From assembly GCA_964564595.1 (NCBI GenBank), contig CAZMCA010000101.1:1-12049 (forward strand): a DNA stretch of 12,049 nt, given 5' to 3'. Of the stretch, positions 6,600 through 12,049 are shown piece by piece (position 1 is the first letter of the stretch; the number at the start of each line of letters is the position of its first letter). Under the pieces are notes generated by a model. It was not told where the DNA came from, ran no database searches, and saw only the letters and a list, made by a program, of their open reading frames with translations. The stretch comes from JBEVOS01 sp964564595. GTDB lineage: Bacteria > Pseudomonadota > Alphaproteobacteria > Caulobacterales > Aquidulcibacteraceae. Made by a program: the position numbers and the translations under genes.

Positions 6600-7721
6600 A
6601 TGAACCGTCGGCAAATTCTCAAGCGTGGCGCGGGTGCGGCCGCAACAGCAGCGCTTGTCTCGGAGCTGGCGCCGCCGTCCGCGAGCGCCGCTGCAGTCAC
6701 CATCAATCTCACCATCGAGCCCGTCGATGTGGAAATGATCGATGGAACCATCGTGTACATGCTCATGTACTACGGTGGCCCGCTTGGCCCGAACACGCCG
6801 CGGCCGCGCCTCACGATCACCGAAGGCGACACGATTACCATCCGGGTGCGGAACAATGCGCCTGAGGTGCACGGTTTCGCGATCACCGGCATCCCCACAT
6901 CGCGCATCAACGCAATCGCCCCTGGCGCGCAGGCATCGTGCACATTCACGGCCCCGATCGGCGGCTCATACATGTATGTCGATCCGGTCAACGAGCCGGT
7001 GTTCCGCGTGGTCGGTTTGCACGGTCCGCTCGTTGTGCAGCCGCGCAACGGCACGACGCCTGCGGGCGTCGCAACACCCTACAGCCGTACGTCGCAAACC
7101 CAACAAGTCCGGCAGATATTCAATCAGCTCGGCGCCTCCGCACGCTTCCCCGGCGCGCGCTGGAACTCTGGCCGTCCCGAACGCGATATCGTCTGGTTGT
7201 TCAACCAAGTCGATCCGCGCCTAAACGCGCGCGTCGCGGCCGGTGAGACGATCAACGGCCCGATGCTGAAATACGATTTCGTGCCGCGCTATTTCACCAT
7301 CAACGGATTGAGCGGCTTCGACATCCACCACGAAAGTTCGATCATCCCGCGCGGCTATGTCGGCCAGCCCACTCTGATCCGCGTGATGAACGCCGGGCTC
7401 GCCTATCACTCGCCGCACATTCACGGCAATCACGTGATCGAATTGACGCACGCCAACCCAGACGGCTCCGTGCGTATCCTCGAGAACTGCTACGAAATCG
7501 ACGTGTGGCAAATGCCCTCGATGCAACGCACCGACGTGTTGCTGCCGTTCGAGAAACCGCCAGACATCGTGGTTTGGCCGCCCGTGGAGGAGCCGTTCCC
7601 GCTTCGCTACGTGATGCACTGCCACAACGAGCTTTCGCAAACGGCGGGTGGCGGAAACTATCCGCAAGGCCTCGTCGCGCATTGGGAATTGCTTGGCCCC
7701 TACACGCCTCCGAACGCTTGA
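6600..7721 (+). CDS. Multicopper oxidase-type protein with Tat signal (MCO1)
   Basis: This 373-residue protein of the cupredoxin/multicopper oxidase family is exported folded. The twin-arginine signal is NRRQILK (2-8), with a hydrophobic stretch and an Ala-rich cleavage region ending near ASA (28-30). The first cupredoxin domain (about 36-147) has lost copper ligands: the usual H-x-H positions read EVHGFAI (H91 only) and GGSYMYVDP. The second domain carries H270-x2-H273-x-H275-G (HSPHIHG) and HCH (340-342). These supply one half of a type 2/type 3 trinuclear cluster. The usual type-1 histidine four residues after HCH is Ser346, so a normal type-1 copper site seems absent. The protein is followed in frame by MCO2. 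It likely oxidises Cu(I), Mn(II) or an organic substrate in the periplasm or outside the cell; the substrate cannot be read from sequence. Confidence 0.85.
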   Translation: MNRRQILKRGAGAAATAALVSELAPPSASAAAVTINLTIEPVDVEMIDGTIVYMLMYYGGPLGPNTPRPRLTITEGDTITIRVRNNAPEVHGFAITGIPTSRINAIAPGAQASCTFTAPIGGSYMYVDPVNEPVFRVVGLHGPLVVQPRNGTTPAGVATPYSRTSQTQQVRQIFNQLGASARFPGARWNSGRPERDIVWLFNQVDPRLNARVAAGETINGPMLKYDFVPRYFTINGLSGFDIHHESSIIPRGYVGQPTLIRVMNAGLAYHSPHIHGNHVIELTHANPDGSVRILENCYEIDVWQMPSMQRTDVLLPFEKPPDIVVWPPVEEPFPLRYVMHCHNELSQTAGGGNYPQGLVAHWELLGPYTPPNA

Positions 7722-7730
7722 GACCGCGCT

Positions 7731-8762
7731 ATGGCTGACATCGATTGGACTGAAACCGGCGTTCGTGGCCGCGTCACCTACGACACGTTCGGCTGCAACG
7801 TGTTTGACGGGAGCCCGCCTACGCCCGACCGGGTGAACCCAAACGTGCTCATCAAGCGCGAGGTGCACACCGGGCATCGCATGACGATGCCGGATGGCCG
7901 CCGCGTCGATTTTTGGAGTTTCCGCGATCCGATCAGCACGGTCGCACGCGAGCGTGAAGAACCGTTCCCTTCACCGGTGATCCGCGTTCGTGAAGGTCAG
8001 ATCGTCCACACGCACCTCAAAGTGCGCACCAACGACCACACGATTCACCACCACGGCCAAGAGCCGACGACGATGAACGATGGCGTCGGGCACGTCTCGT
8101 TCGAGGTGAAGAGCGAATATACCTACCAATGGAAGCCCACGCAGGCCGGTACGTTCTTCTACCACTGCCACAAGAACACGGTGCTGCACTTCGAACTCGG
8201 CATGTACGGTCTCTTGATCGTCGATCCGCCGAGCGGCCCGGGCCGGCTTTTCCGCAATGGGCCGACCTACGACACAGAGGCGTTCTGGGTCGCAGACGAC
8301 GTCGATCCGCGCTGGCACGACATGGAACACGACGCCGGCATGTGCGGCGAAGATGTCGGCCTCAACATTTTTGAACCGAAGTACTTCCTGATCTCGGGCG
8401 CGCCGGCGCCGACGACGCTCACCGATCCGCGCGCGATGGTGCGCACGACCTACGGCAAGAGAATCCTGATCCGGCTGTTGAACGCGAGCTATTCCGTGTT
8501 GCGCGTCACGCTGCCGCTCAACGCGAACTGCGTGAGCTGGGACGGCCGCCCGCTCGGCCGCAACGGCTCGCCCTGGTCGGCGCCGTATGACTTCCAGGCG
8601 GGCTCGTCCTTCGAGTTGGGGACCGCGCAGCGCTGCGACCTGATCATCGAGCCGCCGCCGCGCGGCACCTACCGCGCCAAGCTCGAATTCCTGCACTGGA
8701 TCACGGGCGAAGTGCAGGACAACGGACGCGGCGTTGCGGAAACGCAGATCATCGTGACGTGA
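7731..8762 (+). CDS. Multicopper oxidase-type protein without signal peptide (MCO2)
   Basis: This 343-residue cupredoxin/multicopper oxidase protein has no export signal; the N-terminus MADIDWTETGVRGRV is polar. The first cupredoxin domain (about 84-166) has H103-x2-H106-x-H108-G (HTIHHHG) and H145-C146-H147 followed by H153 and M158 (HCHKNTVLHFELGM). That is a complete type-1 ligand set (H103, C146, H153, M158) plus four trinuclear-cluster histidines. The second domain (about 215-343) is a cupredoxin without copper ligands, in the style of the middle domain of laccases. The start ATG at 7731 lies in the same frame as MCO1, nine bases after its TGA, and has only a weak GAG-like ribosome site, which suggests translational coupling. 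The stop shares one base with the next start (TGATG). It probably works as partner of MCO1 (see findings). Confidence 0.85.
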   Translation: MADIDWTETGVRGRVTYDTFGCNVFDGSPPTPDRVNPNVLIKREVHTGHRMTMPDGRRVDFWSFRDPISTVAREREEPFPSPVIRVREGQIVHTHLKVRTNDHTIHHHGQEPTTMNDGVGHVSFEVKSEYTYQWKPTQAGTFFYHCHKNTVLHFELGMYGLLIVDPPSGPGRLFRNGPTYDTEAFWVADDVDPRWHDMEHDAGMCGEDVGLNIFEPKYFLISGAPAPTTLTDPRAMVRTTYGKRILIRLLNASYSVLRVTLPLNANCVSWDGRPLGRNGSPWSAPYDFQAGSSFELGTAQRCDLIIEPPPRGTYRAKLEFLHWITGEVQDNGRGVAETQIIVT

Positions 8763-9421
8763 TGAAGCGCGCCTTCGCCGCTCTCGCACTGGCGCTGTCG
8801 CTTGCAAGCGCCGCCGCCGCCCAGCCGAGCGGCGGGCACAATCACGGCTACGCGCCCCCGCCGCGCCCAGAGGAGATCAATACCGGCTTCGATCTTCGCG
8901 ACGTGCACGGACGTGTGGTGCGCACCGCGAACCTGCGTGGCCAGTGGACGCTTATCTATTTCGGCTACGCGCGTTGCACGACATCCTGCCCGATCGCCCT
9001 TCCGGTGATGGTGGACGCCGCACGCCGCCTAGACGCACGCGGCATCCCGACGACGGCGGCGTTCGTCGATGTCGACGCGGCCTCGACCGGCGTTCAGCCG
9101 CGCCGCACCGGCCTGCAAGCCACAACGACGCACATACACGACCCCAGCGAAGCGACGCGTTCGATCGCGCAAACGTTCGGCGCCGATCTCCTGGTGCTCA
9201 CCGGCTCGCGCGGTCAGATCAACAACGCTGTGCGGCAGTTCCAAGTGCTGCGCGAACACACGCCGCCGCGGCGCGGCGAAGAAGGCCACAGCCTCAACCA
9301 CTCAACGCTCATTTACGTGATGAACCCGCAAGGGCGCGTCGCCGGCTATCTCTATCACGATGCGCGCCCGGAAGACCTTGAGCGCTTCATTCGCCGCCGC
9401 GCGCGCGCCTCGCAGGGCTAA
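8762..9421 (+). CDS. SCO1/SenC-type copper chaperone, divergent (SCO-A)
   Basis: This 219-residue thioredoxin-fold protein has an N-terminal signal peptide (about 1-20, ending SAAAA). A His-containing HNHGY patch (26-30) comes next. The SCO copper motif C72-TTS-C76-P is of the C-x3-C-P type, and the distal ligand is H180 (in NHSTLIYVMN). SCO proteins deliver copper or reduce thiols during maturation of CuA in cytochrome oxidase and of other copper enzymes. This one lacks the usual D-P-x-x-D-T-P segment: the strand reads FVDVDAASTG (101-110). It sits last in an operon with the two oxidases, so delivery of copper to them is a reasonable inference. An in-frame GTG one codon upstream is possible, but the ATG coupled to the MCO2 stop is preferred. 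Confidence 0.88.
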   Translation: MKRAFAALALALSLASAAAAQPSGGHNHGYAPPPRPEEINTGFDLRDVHGRVVRTANLRGQWTLIYFGYARCTTSCPIALPVMVDAARRLDARGIPTTAAFVDVDAASTGVQPRRTGLQATTTHIHDPSEATRSIAQTFGADLLVLTGSRGQINNAVRQFQVLREHTPPRRGEEGHSLNHSTLIYVMNPQGRVAGYLYHDARPEDLERFIRRRARASQG

Positions 9422-9437
9422 AGCGCCTTAGCTCTGC
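9412..9437. repeat. Inverted repeat holding both convergent stop codons
   Basis: GCAGGGCTAA (9412-9421) and TTAGCTCTGC (9428-9437) form a 10-bp stem with a 6-base loop and one G·U pair in the plus-strand RNA (A·C in the minus-strand RNA). The stem contains the TAA stops of both SCO genes. No T-tract follows in either direction, so it would be a non-classical bidirectional terminator or an mRNA 3'-end stabiliser. Confidence 0.5.
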
Positions 9438-10075
9438 CGCGAAAGCAAAGCCGAAAGCTGCGCGACGACCCGATCGGGCGGCGCGCCATACGACAAGAGA
9501 TCGACCACACGCCCTTCGCCATCGATGAGATAGACCATCGTCGTGTGGTTCATCGTGTAGTCGCCGCCATCGAGCTCCTCACGGCGATATGCCGCGCGAT
9601 AGGCGTTGGCGATCTGCGCGATCTGCGCCTCGCTGCCAGTGTAGCCGCGAATGTGGCGGCCGGCGAAGCTGCCTAGATAGGCCGACAGCGTTTCGGGCGT
9701 GTCGCGTGCCGGATCAATCGTCACGAAATCAATCCGCAGACGCGCGGCATCCGGTCCGATCTGGTCGAGCGCGCTATCAAGGTCCGCCAGCGTCGTCGGG
9801 CAAATCTCTGGGCAGCGCGTGAAGCCGAAAAACAGCGCGCGCGGCGGGCCATTGAGATCGCCCCAGCGCACTTGCGCGCCGGTCTGATCAACGAGCGTCG
9901 CGTCCGCGAGCCCTTGGCCGAACATTTCATAATTCTGCGTCGGCGCCGCCGCTTGAGCTGCCGGCTCGGTGCGCGCTTCAACAGTGTTGGCTCGCCACGC
10001 AAGCGCGGCAAGCCCCAAGCCCGCGACAGCCACAGTCGCCCACAGCAGTCGCCGTGACAACATCCAGCGATTCAT
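9428..10075 (-). CDS. SCO1/SenC-type copper chaperone, classical (SCO-B)
   Basis: This 215-residue protein is anchored by one N-terminal membrane helix (about 10-27) after a short basic segment (MNRWMLSRR). The periplasmic thioredoxin fold has the canonical copper motif C88-PEI-C92-P, the segment DPARDTPETL (121-130) and the distal histidine H177 (MNHTTMVYLID). All three are typical of SCO proteins that mature CuA sites. It is the last gene of the minus-strand copC-PCuAC-SCO operon. The ATG shares one base with the upstream stop (TGATG); a TTG one codon earlier is less likely. The PCuAC and SCO pair is known to cooperate in copper delivery, which supports a joint role here. Confidence 0.93.
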   Translation of the reverse strand: MNRWMLSRRLLWATVAVAGLGLAALAWRANTVEARTEPAAQAAAPTQNYEMFGQGLADATLVDQTGAQVRWGDLNGPPRALFFGFTRCPEICPTTLADLDSALDQIGPDAARLRIDFVTIDPARDTPETLSAYLGSFAGRHIRGYTGSEAQIAQIANAYRAAYRREELDGGDYTMNHTTMVYLIDGEGRVVDLLSYGAPPDRVVAQLSALLSRQS

Positions 10076-10560
10076 CAATGCGCGCCGGCGGTGCGCGGCC
10101 GAACGGGAAAGTCGAGCGTCACGGGCGGTGCATTTGTAAACGTCAGCGTCACTGGCACGGTTTCGCCGTCCACGAACGGGGCGGTGATGTCCATGAACAT
10201 GATGTGGAGCCCGCCAGGCGCGAGCGATACCGGCGCTCCCGGCGCAAGAGCGACGCCGTCAGGAACCGCGCGCATGTTCATCATGCCGCCTTCCATCGCC
10301 ATCTCATGTATCTCGACACGCGCCGCGCGCGGGCTGGACGCCGACACCAAACGATCCTCTGCAGCGCCGTTGTTCGTTAGCGTAGCGTAACCCGCGGCCA
10401 CTTGGGCCGCATTGGGCGTCGCGGCCGCCCACGCTTCGCTGACAGCGACGCTGGGCGCTGCCACGGCGGCCTCAGGCGCAGCTTCCGGGGCCCCTGATTG
10501 CGGCTGGCTGCAGCCCGCCAGCACCGCGGCTGCCACCAATGCTGCGCGCCAATCCATCAT
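10075..10560 (-). CDS. PCuAC-type periplasmic copper chaperone, lipoprotein
   Basis: This 161-residue protein has a lipoprotein signal with lipobox LAGC (C17), an Ala/Pro/Glu-rich linker (18-38) and a PCuAC (DUF461) cupredoxin-like domain (about 39-155). The Cu(I) ligands of the family are visible: H85, M96, H119 and M121, in the H-x10-M-x22-H-x-M arrangement. PCuAC binds Cu(I) in the periplasm and passes it to CuA sites together with SCO. The C-terminus ends in His. Start choice: ATG at 10560 with AGGAG six bases upstream; a second ATG follows directly at 10557. The gene overlaps copC by 4 bp and SCO-B by 1 bp. Confidence 0.92.
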   Translation of the reverse strand: MMDWRAALVAAAVLAGCSQPQSGAPEAAPEAAVAAPSVAVSEAWAAATPNAAQVAAGYATLTNNGAAEDRLVSASSPRAARVEIHEMAMEGGMMNMRAVPDGVALAPGAPVSLAPGGLHIMFMDITAPFVDGETVPVTLTFTNAPPVTLDFPVRPRTAGAH

Positions 10561-10955
10561 CGTGCACTCCTGCCTTGCGCCTGACTCTGCGGGACCTGGG
10601 CGGGATCGTCACAGCCCGTAATGGTAAACCCGATCGAGCCCGAGATTGGCGTACGCCCATCGGCGCCGCGCCAGTACAAACGATAGCCATGCGGCGGCAG
10701 CACCGGAAGCGCGACATTGTGCGTCGCGGCCCGCTGCGGGCCGACGGGCGCCGCGATCCGTGCCCCGTCCTGGTCGATCATGAACACCTCCGCGAGCGTC
10801 ACGGACCGTGCAAAAGTGATCACAAGGGAAAACGGGCTAAGCTCATACGCCGCGCCGTCGGCAATGTTCGCGTCGCGCACGAGCGGATTCGCCAACGCCA
10901 CGCTCGGCATTAACGCAATCGCCAGCAGGAACGTCAAAGCACGCAGAAATTCCAT
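10557..10955 (-). CDS. copC: CopC-like periplasmic protein with altered copper site
   Basis: This 132-residue protein has a Sec signal peptide (1-22, cleavage likely after VALA) and a CopC/YobA beta-barrel. The domain shows ADGAAYELSPFSLVITFARSV (32-52), matching the family's 'P-x-D-G-a-x-L-x-x-x-P' and 'L-x-F-s-x-x-V' pattern, and ends GSIGFTITG (106-114). CopC proteins bind periplasmic Cu(II) through the mature N-terminal His and a later D-x-H. Here the mature N-terminus would be Asn23, and the D-x-H position reads D99-G-R101. The classical Cu(II) site is therefore missing. It is the first gene of the minus-strand copper operon. The name is by fold, not by proven metal binding. Confidence 0.75.
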   Translation of the reverse strand: MEFLRALTFLLAIALMPSVALANPLVRDANIADGAAYELSPFSLVITFARSVTLAEVFMIDQDGARIAAPVGPQRAATHNVALPVLPPHGYRLYWRGADGRTPISGSIGFTITGCDDPAQVPQSQAQGRSAR

Positions 10956-11153
10956 GCCTCACTCGTATCAGCGTAAACGCGTTTTGCAACGCGCCGCACG
11001 CGCCTCACACGCACCCGTGTAACCGATCCTGCATTCCACCACGCCAATGAGGCGCAAACTCTCGCGCATGCGGTGAGCGTGCGCGCACGAAATCGAGTGT
11101 CGTCGCAGATTGCGCGCGAGGGGACGGAGACGGCATTGGCCCGCAGCACCGCG
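10956..11153. promoter_or_regulatory. Divergent copC / gspD intergenic region
   Basis: These about 200 bases separate the copC operon (minus) from gspD (plus). On the minus strand TTGCAA (10984-10989) is followed by AT-containing TGATACGAG close to the copC start, a possible promoter with short spacing. AAACGCGTTT (10975-10984) is a perfect 10-base palindrome and could be an operator, but this is weak in GC-rich DNA. For gspD, the GGAG at 11126-11129 precedes an in-frame TTG at 11136. No recognisable regulator gene lies nearby. Confidence 0.3.
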
Positions 11154-12049
11154 ATGCGCGCAGGTTTGGCAAGGCTCGCGGCTGTGCTTGCGCTCGGCTG
11201 TGTGCTGACGGCGTGCGTCGCCTACCCAGCGCTTGGCGTTCGGACAGCTGGCGCGCCCGGCGGCGCAGCAACTTCCAGCCAGGCCCGCGAGCCGGCCCAG
11301 TCCGTCGAAGTGCTTCAACGCGGCCGCGCCACGCGCCCAGAAGAACCCGACCAGCCTTACGCACCAACCCCGCTGGCGGAAGCGACGTTTGAGGAAATCG
11401 CAGCGCTCTTGCCTATGGAACGGCCGATCGAAGCGACGCTGCCGCCTCAACCGCTCCCACAGTTCATCGACACCGTGTTCGGCCAGCTCATCGGCGTGCC
11501 GTACTACACCGGCCCCAGCATCGCCGAGCGGCGCGACTACGTGACCCTTCGCGGCGCCGTGTCGATGACGAACCGCCAGTTCTTCGCGGCCGTGCAAGGC
11601 GCGCTGCGCCAATATGGCGTCGCGGTGCAGATCGAGCACGGCGCGGTGCGCCTGGTCGAGGATCCAGTGCTCGCCAACAATGCGCCGCTCTTCGTACGCG
11701 CCCGCGCATTGCCGGAAACGCCGCAAGCCTCGCGGCCCGTAATGCAATTCTTCGAGCTGAGCGCCGTCGATGTCGGCTCGATGATGACGCTGCTCAACGA
11801 GTCCTACCCGCGCCGTGGCGCAGTGACCTTCACGCCGCGCCCCGATCTCAACACGCTCGTGATTTCCGGCAACGCCCGCGACGTCGCCGCCGCAGCGGCC
11901 GTGGTGAGCGAACTTGACCAGCCCCGCTTCGCATCGGGCCAGATCGCGCGCATCCGCCCAGTCTACTTCAGCGCCGAAGGATTCGCCGACGCCGTGAGCG
12001 ACGCGATGCGCACCGAAGGCTATCGCGTGCATGACGAATCGCAGACCGA
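11154..12049 (+). CDS. gspD: GspD, T2SS secretin, lipoprotein-like N-terminal part (partial)
   Basis: 298 codons are visible before the right edge; the pore domain lies outside. GspD forms the outer-membrane channel of the T2SS. The N-terminus (MRAGLARLAAVLALGCVLTAC) reads as a lipoprotein signal with lipobox L18-T-A-C21. A low-complexity linker follows (about 28-98). The N0 domain (about 101-170, LPQFIDTVFGQLIGVPYYTG...) would bind the GspC homology region. An N1 domain (about 197-258) has the secretin-type LNTLVISGNARDV segment, and a further repeat domain begins near 263. The start is uncertain: the ATG at 11154 has no clear ribosome site, a TTG at 11136 has GGAG six bases before it, and a GTG at 11073 is also in frame. 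The lipobox is in frame with all three. Confidence 0.88.
   Translation, partial: MRAGLARLAAVLALGCVLTACVAYPALGVRTAGAPGGAATSSQAREPAQSVEVLQRGRATRPEEPDQPYAPTPLAEATFEEIAALLPMERPIEATLPPQPLPQFIDTVFGQLIGVPYYTGPSIAERRDYVTLRGAVSMTNRQFFAAVQGALRQYGVAVQIEHGAVRLVEDPVLANNAPLFVRARALPETPQASRPVMQFFELSAVDVGSMMTLLNESYPRRGAVTFTPRPDLNTLVISGNARDVAAAAAVVSELDQPRFASGQIARIRPVYFSAEGFADAVSDAMRTEGYRVHDESQT

Noticed and set aside
10975..10984. Palindrome AAACGCGTTT as a copper-regulator operator
   Set aside because: Ten bases only, no match to a known copper-regulator box that I can name, and no second copy in front of MCO1.
6337..11153. Copper module as a transposon or integrated element
   Set aside because: No transposase, integrase, terminal inverted repeat or target-site duplication is visible at either edge, and base composition looks like that of the neighbours.
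10968..12032. Minus-strand open frame of about 350 codons opposite gspD
   Set aside because: Its translation is Arg/His/Gly-rich with no recognisable fold, while the plus strand encodes clear secretin N0 and N1 domains.
1..12049. CRISPR array, tRNA, rRNA or phage genes
   Set aside because: No regularly spaced repeats, no tRNA-like cloverleaf or rRNA-like stretches, and no phage-like proteins were seen on either strand.

Overview
The window is GC-rich and codon-dense. Genes are packed with 1-bp or 4-bp stop/start overlaps and have strong G/C third-position bias. Gene content and protein style suggest an alphaproteobacterium, perhaps near Caulobacterales or Hyphomonadaceae. That placement is an inference from protein character; there is no rRNA or other phylogenetic marker here.

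Layout. (1) 1-2084, minus strand: gspE and gspF, the type II secretion system (T2SS) ATPase and inner-membrane platform protein; gspF runs off the left edge. (2) 2197-6336, plus strand, divergent from gspEF: a tightly coupled T2SS operon of gspG (major pseudopilin), a GspJ-like minor pseudopilin, gspK, gspL, gspM and a GspC-like protein. No gspH, gspI or gspO is present in the window. (3) 6337-6599: a non-coding leader with a hairpin and a terminator-like element directly in front of the next gene. (4) 6600-9421, plus strand: two multicopper-oxidase-type proteins followed by a SCO-type copper chaperone. (5) 9428-10955, minus strand, convergent with block 4: a second SCO protein, a PCuAC-type periplasmic copper chaperone lipoprotein and a CopC-like protein. 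The order of transcription is copC, PCuAC, SCO. (6) 11154-12049, plus strand: the N-terminal part of the secretin gspD, with a lipobox, running off the right edge.

A copper module of about 4.6 kb (two oxidases and four copper-handling proteins) therefore sits between gspC and gspD, two T2SS genes that usually adjoin. The T2SS exports folded proteins, including Tat substrates, and the first oxidase has a twin-arginine signal.

The most interesting observation is that the two oxidases look like halves of one enzyme. MCO1 has a Tat signal and one half-set of trinuclear-cluster histidines, but lacks the usual type-1 copper histidine. MCO2 has no signal peptide and carries the complementary half-set plus a complete type-1 site. 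The genes are in the same reading frame, separated by one TGA and three codons. A heteromeric enzyme assembled in the cytoplasm, moved out by Tat with MCO2 as passenger, supplied with copper by the neighbouring chaperones and perhaps released by the T2SS is a coherent hypothesis. It is inferred from motifs and context only.
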